NCBI RefSeq assembly: GCF_015553355.1
Contig: NZ_JADNGN010000005.1
Coordinates: 18,448-82,447, forward strand
Direction of reading: 5' to 3'
From: Collinsella aerofaciens
GTDB lineage: Bacteria > Actinomycetota > Coriobacteriia > Coriobacteriales > Coriobacteriaceae
DNA: 64,000 nt
Shown here: one piece after another, positions 43,937 through 51,772 of the stretch
How positions within the stretch are numbered: the first letter of the stretch is position 1
Layout of the letters: the number at the start of each line of letters is the position of its first letter
Position numbers and translations under genes: made by a program
Notes under the pieces: model-generated
Databases searched by the model: none
Seen by the model: only the letters and a program-made list of their open reading frames with translations
What the model was told of the DNA's origin: nothing

Positions 43937-44851
43937 ATGGGGGAGAACGTGCTCAAGTTCGGTACCTACGTCCGTGTTGGAAACGCGGCCGAAGCCTATG
44001 AGCTCTTACAGAAGAACCGCAACAACAAGATTGTGGGCGGCGGCATCTGGATGCGCCTGGGTTCGCGTCGCGTGGCGACGGCGATTGACCTTTCGGCCTG
44101 CGGACTCGATCAGATCGAGGAGACCGAGACCGAGTTTCGCATCGGTGCCATGTGCACCCTGCGCCAGCTCGAGCGTCATGCCGGGCTCAACGCGCTTGTC
44201 AACAATGTCTTTGAGTTTGCTGTCCACGACATTGTGGGCGTGCAGCTGCGCAATACCGCCACGGTGGGCGGCAGCATCTACGGTCGCTTTGGCTTCTCGG
44301 ACGTTCTCTCCGCCTTTCTCGCGCTCGATTCCTATGTTGAGCTGACGGGCGCCGGTCGCGTGCCGCTCGCCGAGTTCGTGGACATGGGCTACGTGCGCGA
44401 CGTGATCGAGCACGTCGTGGTCGTTAAGCACGACTATCGCGCGAGCTACGAGGCCGTGCGCAAAGCCGCGACCGACTTCCCCTCGCTTAACGTCACTGCC
44501 GCCTGGTGGGATAACTCCTGGCACCTCACCGTGGGTGCCCGCCCGCTGCGTGCGACCCTGCTGCAGGGCGAGGCGTGCGGCCTGTTGAGCGAGCAGCCTT
44601 CCGAGGACGAGCTTCGAGCCCTTGCCACATCCGTGCGCGCGCTGAGCTACGGCACCAACATGTGGGGTTCGGCCGACTACCGTCGTCGTATCTCGGCCCC
44701 GCTTGCCGTACAAGCCGTGCGCCGTGCCGCGGGCATCGAGCTTTCGGCCGCGCTTGCCCACGAGCTCGAGACCGTGCAGATCCCCAAGTTCGCCACGGAC
44801 GAGTATTCCTGCCGCCGCGTGCCCGGCGTCGATTCTAGCGAGGTGCGCTAA
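43937..44851 (+). CDS. Molybdenum hydroxylase FAD-binding subunit (YgfM-like)
   Basis: A 304-residue CO-dehydrogenase/xanthine-dehydrogenase medium-subunit protein. KIVGGGIWMRLG is the first FAD-binding block (VAGGTDL in others), RNTATVGGSIYGRFGFSDVL the second (usual TIGGNIA/C...D). The C-terminal half is less conserved. The E. coli counterpart in layout is ygfM, whose partner xdhD follows. ATG 43937 is the first start; no strong ribosome site is visible. It overlaps the next gene by one base. Confidence 0.85.
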   Translation: MGENVLKFGTYVRVGNAAEAYELLQKNRNNKIVGGGIWMRLGSRRVATAIDLSACGLDQIEETETEFRIGAMCTLRQLERHAGLNALVNNVFEFAVHDIVGVQLRNTATVGGSIYGRFGFSDVLSAFLALDSYVELTGAGRVPLAEFVDMGYVRDVIEHVVVVKHDYRASYEAVRKAATDFPSLNVTAAWWDNSWHLTVGARPLRATLLQGEACGLLSEQPSEDELRALATSVRALSYGTNMWGSADYRRRISAPLAVQAVRRAAGIELSAALAHELETVQIPKFATDEYSCRRVPGVDSSEVR

Positions 44852-47682
44852 TGGCTGCCAAACTCATCGATCTTTCCTTTACGCTCAATGGCCGCAAGGT
44901 CAAGGTCCAGATTGCCCCCGACACCATGCTCTTTTCGCTTTTGCGTGAGCAGGGTTGCGCGTCGGTGCGCTGTGCCTGCGAAACCACCAACTGCGGTCTG
45001 TGCACGGTGTGGCTCGATGGCGACCCGGTGCTGAGCTGCTCGGTTCCCGCCGCGCGCGTCGAGGGCCGCTCCATCACCACGCTCGAGGGCCTCAAGGCCG
45101 AGTCCGAGGCGCTCGCCCGCGCAATGGCTGCCGAAGGCGCCGAGCAGTGCGGTTTTTGCGCACCCGGCCTTATCATGAACGTGCTTGCGCTCGCCCGCGC
45201 CGCCAAGGAGGACCCGAGCCTCGTCGCCACGCGCGAGGAGCTCTCGCGCCAGCTCGCTGGCAACCTCTGCCGTTGCAGCGGCTACGAGAGCCAGCTGCGC
45301 GCCATCGTCCGCTTTCTCAACGATTCCGGCGTGCAGGTGGGCTTTGAGATACCCGAGCTGCCGGTCAACGACACCAGCTGCGACGGTGTCTCTTACAAGC
45401 AGATCACTCACAAGCAGCCCAAGAAGGACTCGAAGGCGCTGCTCGAGGGTCGTCCCGTCTATACGGGCGACCTGGTACCCGCCGGCGCCCTGATCGTCAA
45501 GCTCAAGCGCAGCCCGTATGCCCGCGCCAAGATCCGCTCCATCGACACGTCGCGCGCCCTGAAGGTGCCCGGTGTGGTGGGCGTCTACACCTACGAGGAC
45601 GTGCCCCAGCGCCGCTTTACCATCGCCGGCCAGAGCTATCCGCAGCCGAGTCCCTGCGACCGCCTGATTCTCGAGAACCTCGTCCGTTACCAAAACGAGG
45701 AGGTGGCGATCGTCGCCGCCGAGACCGAGGAGGCTGCCGACAAGGCGCTCAAGCTCATCAAGGTCGACTATGAGGTGCTTGAGCCGCTGCTCGACTTTAC
45801 CCAGGCGCTCGATAACGACATCGTGGTCCACCCCGAGGGCGACGTGACCTTTATGTTCCCGCAGGGCGGCGATGTCCCGCGCAACCTGGTGTGCAGCGGT
45901 ACCAGCGATTATGGCGATCTGGACGAGGCCTTCGCCCAGAGCGACATCGTCTTTGAGCGCACCTACACCAGCCAGGCCACGCAGACCGCGCCCATGGAGA
46001 CCTTCCGCGCTTTCGCGACGACCGATGCGTTCGGCCGCATCTCGGTGACCACCTCCACGCAGGTACCCTTCCACGTGCGTCGCATGATCGCGCAGTCGCT
46101 CGACATCCCTCAGTCGCAGGTGCAGGTCATTAAGCCGCGCATCGGCGGCGGCTTTGGCTCTAAGCAGACGGGCTGCTGCGAGATCTTCGTGGCGTTCGTG
46201 ACGCAGCAGACCGGCCGTCCGAGCTACTGCTGCTACACCCGCGAGGAGACCATAACCGCGGGCAACTCGCGTCACCAGATGCAGATGACCGTTAAGCTGG
46301 GCGCCATGAACGACGGCACCATCACGGCCATCGATCTGCATACGCTGTCCAACGCCGGAGCGTATGGCGAGCACGCTACCACGACGATTGGCCTTTCGGG
46401 CCACAAGAGCCTGCCCATCTACAACCACGTGAAGGCGAGCCGCTTTAGCTGGGACGCCGTCTACACCAATACCAACCGTGGCGGCGCGTATCGTGGCTAC
46501 GGTGCCACCCAGGGCCAGTTTGCCGTGGAGAGCGCCGTCAACGAGCTCGCCGACATGCTGCACATGGACCCCGCCGACCTGCGCCTTAAGAACATCGTGC
46601 GCGAGGGCGAGATCATGCCGCAGTACTACAACGAGAAGCTCAACGCCTGCGCGCTCGACCGCTGCCTGCTGCGCGCGATGGACATGATCGGTTGGCGCGA
46701 CAAGCCGCTAGCCGTCGACCTAGGCGACCGTGTGCGTGCTCTGGGCTGTGCGCTCACCATGCAGGGCTCGGGCATCTCCAACGTGGATATCGCCGGCATC
46801 GACATGCGCTTGGAAGAGGACGGCTTCATTACCATCGGCACCGGCGCCACCGATAACGGCATGGGCGTCGACACGATCCTGGCGCAGATTGCCGCCGAGG
46901 AGCTGGGCGTGGAGAGCTCGCTTATCGTGGTGCGCGGCGTGGACACCGATGTGTCGCCGTTCGACGCCGGTTCGTACGCGAGCTCGGGCACGTACGTGAC
47001 GGGCCTTGCCGCCAAGGACGCCGCGACCGAGCTGCGCGAGAAGATTTGCGCCAAGGCCGCCCAGATGTGGGACGTGGACGCCGCCGATGTGGTCTTTGAT
47101 GGTCAGTACGTGCGCCTGTCCGACGAGCGTGCCGCGCGCGAGCAGAACCGCTACCTCACGCTGCGCGACTTTGCCAACCTGTGCGTCAAGAACATCGCGG
47201 GCGGCGACGCACTCACCTCGCACGCCTCTGCCTGCCTGCCCGTCTCGCCTCCGCCGTTTATGGCCGGCATTGCCGAGGTCGAGGTCGACAAGGCCACCGG
47301 CAAGGTGACCGTGGTGGATTACGCCGCTGCCGTTGACTGCGGCACCGTTATCAACGAGGCGCTCGCGCGCGTCCAGGCCGAGGGCGGCATTGCCCAGGGT
47401 ATCGGCCACGCGCTCTACGAGATCGTCGAGCACGATGAGCGCGGCCGCCTGCGCACCGGCAACTTTATGAGCTACAAGCTGCCCACGCGCCTGGATATCG
47501 GCAGCATTCGCGTGGCCTTTGAGCCGAGCTACGAGCCGACGGGTCCGTTTGGTGCCAAGTCGATCGGCGAGGTCGTCATCAACACGCCGCTCGCCGCCGT
47601 TGCCTCGGCCGTGGCACACGCCACCGGACATCAGGTTCGCTCGCTGCCGATCACGCCCGAGAAGGCCCTGCTGGGGGAGTAG
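44851..47682 (+). CDS. Molybdenum hydroxylase, fused [2Fe-2S] and molybdopterin-binding subunit (XdhD-like)
   Basis: A 943-residue fusion. Residues 1-160 carry two [2Fe-2S] domains, with CACETTNCGLCTVWLDG and CGFCAPGLIMN plus NLCRCSGY. Residues about 185-940 are the xanthine dehydrogenase molybdopterin region, with IGGGFGSKQTGCCEIF, YRGYGATQGQFAVES, and AAVDCGTVIN followed by GPFGAKSIGEV (the catalytic Glu near the end). Fused small-large chains of this size occur in the XdhD / putative selenate reductase subgroup that co-occurs with orphan selD and yqeB genes. A labile-selenium centre is possible but not readable from sequence. Substrate unknown. Confidence 0.85.
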   Translation: MAAKLIDLSFTLNGRKVKVQIAPDTMLFSLLREQGCASVRCACETTNCGLCTVWLDGDPVLSCSVPAARVEGRSITTLEGLKAESEALARAMAAEGAEQCGFCAPGLIMNVLALARAAKEDPSLVATREELSRQLAGNLCRCSGYESQLRAIVRFLNDSGVQVGFEIPELPVNDTSCDGVSYKQITHKQPKKDSKALLEGRPVYTGDLVPAGALIVKLKRSPYARAKIRSIDTSRALKVPGVVGVYTYEDVPQRRFTIAGQSYPQPSPCDRLILENLVRYQNEEVAIVAAETEEAADKALKLIKVDYEVLEPLLDFTQALDNDIVVHPEGDVTFMFPQGGDVPRNLVCSGTSDYGDLDEAFAQSDIVFERTYTSQATQTAPMETFRAFATTDAFGRISVTTSTQVPFHVRRMIAQSLDIPQSQVQVIKPRIGGGFGSKQTGCCEIFVAFVTQQTGRPSYCCYTREETITAGNSRHQMQMTVKLGAMNDGTITAIDLHTLSNAGAYGEHATTTIGLSGHKSLPIYNHVKASRFSWDAVYTNTNRGGAYRGYGATQGQFAVESAVNELADMLHMDPADLRLKNIVREGEIMPQYYNEKLNACALDRCLLRAMDMIGWRDKPLAVDLGDRVRALGCALTMQGSGISNVDIAGIDMRLEEDGFITIGTGATDNGMGVDTILAQIAAEELGVESSLIVVRGVDTDVSPFDAGSYASSGTYVTGLAAKDAATELREKICAKAAQMWDVDAADVVFDGQYVRLSDERAAREQNRYLTLRDFANLCVKNIAGGDALTSHASACLPVSPPPFMAGIAEVEVDKATGKVTVVDYAAAVDCGTVINEALARVQAEGGIAQGIGHALYEIVEHDERGRLRTGNFMSYKLPTRLDIGSIRVAFEPSYEPTGPFGAKSIGEVVINTPLAAVASAVAHATGHQVRSLPITPEKALLGE

Positions 47683-47706
47683 CGGGTCAGCGAACAAGTC
47701 GTAATG

Positions 47707-47736
47707 GGCGGGGCGGGGTAACTCGCCCCGCCTTTT
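47707..47736 (+). terminator. Rho-independent terminator of the molybdenum hydroxylase operon
   Basis: GGCGGGGCG (47707-47715) pairs with CGCCCCGCC (47724-47732) and is followed by TTTT. Confidence 0.88.
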
Positions 47737-47822
47737 GTACTCGTGGTGAGGTCGTGAGCCTGTAAAAGGTGTGCGTGCGCTTGCCGTTCGTATCTGCTAT
47801 CATTCCTAGTCTGTGCGTTCAT

Positions 47823-47906
47823 GCGGGCGTGGCGGAATTGGTAGACGCGCCAGATTTAGGTTCTGGTGGGATTCCCGTGAAGGTTCGAGTCCTTTCGCCC
47901 GCACCA
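47823..47906 (+). tRNA. tRNA-Leu (anticodon TAG)
   Basis: 84 nt, class II with long variable arm. Acceptor GCGGGCG/CGCCCGC, anticodon stem CCAGA/TCTGG with loop TTTAGGT (anticodon TAG), T-arm AGGTTCGAGTCCT, encoded ACCA. Confidence 0.95.
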
Positions 47907-47994
47907 TCGCACCTGCGTCGGCCCTGGCCGTCGCGACACTTTGTTGCATAAAGGTACCAGCACCTCAGATAAGCTGGGCAGTATGAGGAGGAAC

Positions 47995-49296
47995 GTGTTG
48001 AACATCACCGCTTCTGACGTCAAGGACGCCAAGCTCACCGCTACGGTCACCATCCCGGCCGCCGACGTCGACGCCGCGATCAAGAAGGCCTACAAGGACA
48101 CCGCCAAGAAGTACCGCTTCCCGGGCTTCCGTGCCGGCAAGGCTCCCCGTCCGGTCATCGACTCCGCTCTTGGCGCCGAGGCTACCCTCGCTCAGGCCAC
48201 CAACGACCTGATCGCCGCCAACGAGCCTGCCGTCCTCAACGAGCTGGACATCGTCCCCACCAAGAACGGTGACTACAAGGAGCTCGACCTCGCCAAGGAT
48301 CACGAGGACTACACCTACACCGTCGAGTTCTCCCTGCGTCCCGCCGCCGAGCTCTCCTCCTTCGACGCTGTCGAGATCGAGATGCCCCCTGCGGAGGTCA
48401 CCGAGTCCGAGATCAACAACCAGGTCGAGATGCTCCTCAACTACCGTGCCACCTTCGAGGACGTCGAGGGCCGCGCTGTTGAGGCCGAGGACTACGTTAC
48501 CGTCGACCTCAAGGCCGTCGAGAACGCCGACAACTTCGCCGCCGAGGGCCGCATGCTCATCGCCGGTAGCGACAGCAACCCCAAGGAGTTCAACGAGGCC
48601 CTGATCGGCGCTAACGTTGACGACGTTAAGACCGTCACCTGGACCGACGAGGTCGAGGAGGGCGAGGAGGCCGAGACCCACACCGTCGAGGTCACCGTCA
48701 AGGGCATCAAGGTCCGCAACACCCCCGAGCTCACCGACGAGCTCGTCAAGTCCGACTTTGGCTTCGACAGCATCGACGCCATGCGCGACGCCATCAAGAT
48801 CGAGATCGAGCAGGACAAGGCTTCCCGCCTTCCGGCCGAGAAGGAGAACCGTTGCGTCTCCGCTCTCGCCGAGCGCCTGCAGCTCGACGAGATGGATGCC
48901 GACTACGAGCAGTCCGTCTTTGAGGAGCTTGGCCAGAACTTCCTGTCCAACCTCGCTGCCCGCGGCATGACGCTGGACACCTGGCTGCCCGCTTCCGGCC
49001 TGACCATGGAGCAGTTCATCGGCGACCTGCACAAGCAGGCCAATGACGTTGCCCGTGAGTCCCTGGCTCTCGACGCCCTCGCCCGCGAGCTCAAGATCGA
49101 GGTCACCGAGGACGACGTCAACGCCGAGTTCGAGAAGGCCGGCGTCAAGGACGTCGAGGCTTCCAAGGCCGAGTTCATCGCCGATGGCCGCATGCCTGCC
49201 GTCCGCGAGTCCATTCGTCGCTCCAAGGCCGTCGACCACCTGGTCGAGAACGCCAAGGTGACCGAGGTCGACGAGACCGCCAAGGACGCCGAGTAA
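47995..49296 (+). CDS. tig: Trigger factor
   Basis: A 433-residue chaperone. FPGFRAGKAPRPVI near residue 42 is the ribosome-docking GFRxGKxP signature, DYVTVDLKAVENAD begins the FKBP-like PPIase domain at about residue 165, and the C-terminal 180 residues are helical and acidic. It binds nascent chains at the ribosome exit. GTG 47995 gives MLNITAS and follows AGGAGGA; TTG 47998 would be spaced slightly better. Neighbouring clpP-clpX follow, the usual order. Confidence 0.95.
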   Translation: MLNITASDVKDAKLTATVTIPAADVDAAIKKAYKDTAKKYRFPGFRAGKAPRPVIDSALGAEATLAQATNDLIAANEPAVLNELDIVPTKNGDYKELDLAKDHEDYTYTVEFSLRPAAELSSFDAVEIEMPPAEVTESEINNQVEMLLNYRATFEDVEGRAVEAEDYVTVDLKAVENADNFAAEGRMLIAGSDSNPKEFNEALIGANVDDVKTVTWTDEVEEGEEAETHTVEVTVKGIKVRNTPELTDELVKSDFGFDSIDAMRDAIKIEIEQDKASRLPAEKENRCVSALAERLQLDEMDADYEQSVFEELGQNFLSNLAARGMTLDTWLPASGLTMEQFIGDLHKQANDVARESLALDALARELKIEVTEDDVNAEFEKAGVKDVEASKAEFIADGRMPAVRESIRRSKAVDHLVENAKVTEVDETAKDAE

Positions 49297-49372
49297 TTCT
49301 CGCCACCTTGCCCGCGAGCGCATGCACGCGCCCGTGATGGGGTAAAGTTATAAGCCGGTTATCCGGTTGCTT

Positions 49373-49417
49373 CGTACGGTGCCAGCCAATGCATAGCATG
49401 CGGGCACCGTACGTTTA
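49373..49417. terminator. Hairpin between tig and clpP
   Basis: CGTACGGTGCC (49373-49383) pairs exactly with GGCACCGTACG (49403-49413) and is followed by TTTAT. It is probably the tig terminator with clpP starting 43 bases later. Confidence 0.7.
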
Positions 49418-49459
49418 TCTAGAACCAATTTGGTCCGCAAGAGAGAAATGGAGATGCGT

Positions 49460-50080
49460 ATGATCGCTAAGTTCGATTCCGCCCTCGTGCCATACGTTAT
49501 CGAGCAGACGCCGCGCGGCGAGCGCAGCTACGATATCTATTCGCGCCTGCTCAACGACCGCATCATCTTCTTGGGCGAGGAGATCAACTCCGTCAGCGCC
49601 AATCTGGTCGTTGCCCAGCTGCTGCATCTTGAGAGCCAGGATGCCGAGAAGGATATCTCGCTCTACATCAATTCGCCCGGTGGCGAGGTTTACTCCGGCC
49701 TGGCGATTCTTGACACCATGAACTTCATCAAGCCGCAGGTCTCCACCATCTGCGTCGGTATGGCCGCGTCCATGGCTGCCGTGCTGCTTTCGGCCGGCGC
49801 TAAGGGCAAGCGCTTCTGCCTGCCGCACTCCAAGGTCATGATTCACCAGCCCAGCGGCGGTGCCCAGGGTCAGCAGACCGAGATCGAGATCGTGGCCGAG
49901 GAGATCAAGAAGACCCGTCGCGAGCTCAACCAGATCCTGTCCGACGCCTCGGGTCAGCCCATCGAGAAGGTCCAGGCCGACACCGAGCGCGACAACTACC
50001 TGACCGCTGCCGAGGCCCTCGACTACGGCCTGATCGACCGCATCGTCACCTCGCGCGATCTCGCCGCGAAGGACGCCTAG
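49460..50080 (+). CDS. clpP: ATP-dependent Clp protease proteolytic subunit ClpP
   Basis: A 206-residue serine protease. [20 protein letters not shown] starts the family core, [14 protein letters not shown] forms the oxyanion region, [14 protein letters not shown] holds the active Ser, and [13 protein letters not shown] the active His. It forms 14-mers with ClpX. Three in-frame ATGs lie at 49448, 49454 and 49460; the last is preferred because GGAG lies 6 bases before it. It ends one base before clpX starts. Confidence 0.95.
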   Translation: MIAKFDSALVPYVIEQTPRGERSYDIYSRLLNDRIIFLGEEINSVSANLVVAQLLHLESQDAEKDISLYINSPGGEVYSGLAILDTMNFIKPQVSTICVGMAASMAAVLLSAGAKGKRFCLPHSKVMIHQPSGGAQGQQTEIEIVAEEIKKTRRELNQILSDASGQPIEKVQADTERDNYLTAAEALDYGLIDRIVTSRDLAAKDA

Positions 50081-50081
50081 G

Positions 50082-51488
50082 ATGGCAGGTAACATGCAGG
50101 ACAATTTTGACGAGAACGGCAACCCCATCCGCTGCTCCTTCTGCGGAAAAGAGCAGGGGCAGGTACGCCGTCTCGTAAAGGGCCCGACCAACATCTTTAT
50201 CTGTGACGAGTGCGTTGCTGCCTGCTCTGAGATTCTGGAAGAGTCGCTGGCTTCGGACTTTATGGACGCTGCCCGCAACGGCAAGCTGCCAGGCTTCCTC
50301 AACGACCACGGTCAGGCTGCATCCCAGCCCGCCGTGGACCCGGAGACCGAGGGCTTTGAGCTTGAGGACGACCGCCAGGTCATTACGCACGTGCCGACGC
50401 CGCACGAGATCTATGACGAGCTTTCGGCCTATGTCATGGGCCAGGAGGACGCCAAGCGCGCCATGTCGGTGGCCGTGTACAACCACTATCGCCGCGTGAT
50501 CGAGGGCGGCGCCGCGCTTTCGGCCTTTGACGACGGCTTGGACTCGCAGCTCGACGACGATATGGACGAGGTGGAGCTCGCCAAGTCCAATATCCTGCTG
50601 CTCGGTCCCACCGGTACCGGTAAGACCCTGCTGGCCCAGACGCTCGCGCGCATCCTCGAAGTGCCGTTTGCCATTGCCGACGCCACCGCGCTTACCGAGG
50701 CAGGTTACGTGGGCGAGGATGTTGAGAACATCCTGCTCAAGCTCATCAACGCCGCCGATGGCGACATCGAGCGCGCGCAGGTTGGCATTATCTACGTGGA
50801 CGAGATTGACAAGATCGCCCGCAAGGCCGAGAACCTCTCCATCACCCGCGACGTTTCGGGCGAGGGCGTTCAGCAGGCGCTGCTTAAGATCCTTGAGGGC
50901 ACGGTGGCCAGCGTTCCGCCCACCGGCGGCCGCAAGCATCCCCAGCAGGAGCTGCTGCAGATCGACACGACCAACATCCTGTTCATCTGCGGTGGTGCCT
51001 TCGTGGGTCTGGACAAGATCATCGCCGATCGCGTGGGAAACAAGGGCGTGGGCTTTAACTCCGAGATCGCCGGCCCCACCTCGGTCGACGAGAACGACCT
51101 GCTGCGTCAGGTGCTCCCGCAGGACCTCAACGCCTTTGGCATGATCCCCGAGTTCGTGGGCCGTACGCCCGTCGTCACCCAGACGCAGGCGCTTGACGAG
51201 GACGACTTGGTGTCGATTCTGACCGAGCCCAAGAACGCCGTGGTGCGCCAGTATCGTAAGATGTTCCAGCTCGAGGACGTTGAGCTTGAGTTTGAGGATG
51301 CGGCCCTGCACGAGATCGCCCTCATGGCGCTCGCCCGCAAGACCGGCGCCCGCGGCCTGCGCTCCATCTGCGAGGACGTGCTGCAGCAGACAATGTTCGA
51401 TTTGCCCAGTGAGGAGGGTGTTTCCAAGGTCGTTGTGACCGAAGCCTCCGTCAAGGGCGAAGAGCAGCCCCAGCGCATCTACGGCTAA
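50082..51488 (+). CDS. clpX: Clp protease ATP-binding subunit ClpX
   Basis: A 468-residue AAA+ unfoldase. The zinc-binding domain has CSFCGKEQ and [10 protein letters not shown] near residues 18-50. Walker A is [15 protein letters not shown] (about 170), Walker [12 protein letters not shown], then [14 protein letters not shown] and the C-terminal [15 protein letters not shown] sensor block. There is an acidic insert EVELAKSN before Walker A and a longer N-terminal linker than in E. coli. It feeds substrates to ClpP. Confidence 0.96.
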   Translation: MAGNMQDNFDENGNPIRCSFCGKEQGQVRRLVKGPTNIFICDECVAACSEILEESLASDFMDAARNGKLPGFLNDHGQAASQPAVDPETEGFELEDDRQVITHVPTPHEIYDELSAYVMGQEDAKRAMSVAVYNHYRRVIEGGAALSAFDDGLDSQLDDDMDEVELAKSNILLLGPTGTGKTLLAQTLARILEVPFAIADATALTEAGYVGEDVENILLKLINAADGDIERAQVGIIYVDEIDKIARKAENLSITRDVSGEGVQQALLKILEGTVASVPPTGGRKHPQQELLQIDTTNILFICGGAFVGLDKIIADRVGNKGVGFNSEIAGPTSVDENDLLRQVLPQDLNAFGMIPEFVGRTPVVTQTQALDEDDLVSILTEPKNAVVRQYRKMFQLEDVELEFEDAALHEIALMALARKTGARGLRSICEDVLQQTMFDLPSEEGVSKVVVTEASVKGEEQPQRIYG

Positions 51489-51511
51489 ACCAGCCTAAAG
51501 CGTGTTTGCAA

Positions 51512-51546
51512 ATAGCCTCCGACCACCCGCGGTCGGAGGCTATTTT
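51512..51546 (+). terminator. Rho-independent terminator of clpP-clpX
   Basis: AGCCTCCGACC (51514-51524) pairs with GGTCGGAGGCT (51531-51541) and is followed by ATTTTAT. Confidence 0.9.
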
Positions 51547-51639
51547 ATAGATACGCAATAACCCCAACTACCTGTGGTATTCTGTGTGTTTGTTTAAGCC
51601 TCAGCGAAGTCGATTCAGACTGAAGTAATCGATACCTAA

Positions 51640-51752
51640 GGCGTGTCCGCCTGCTTGGTTTTCGTAGATTCCGCACGAGCCGAAGAGCACTTAATGTGCT
51701 CTTCGTGCGAGCCAGGACCTGACCGAGCGAAAACCAAGCAGGCGGACACGCC
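51640..51752. repeat. Gene-bracketing hairpin element with central GCACTTAATGTGC, upstream of valS
   Basis: Outer arms 51640-51664 and 51728-51752 are perfectly complementary over 25 bases. A nested stem CGAAGAGCAC/GTGCTCTTCG encloses TTAAT at the centre. It ends 20 bases before valS. It is not a T-box: no specifier or TGGN anti-terminator is seen. Confidence 0.8.
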
Positions 51753-51772
51753 GACGGGCAAGGGAGAGATAT

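Noticed and set aside
51547-51772. T-box leader before valS
   Set aside because: No T-box TGGN sequence or specifier loop is visible; the structure is a simple nested hairpin found again after the gene.
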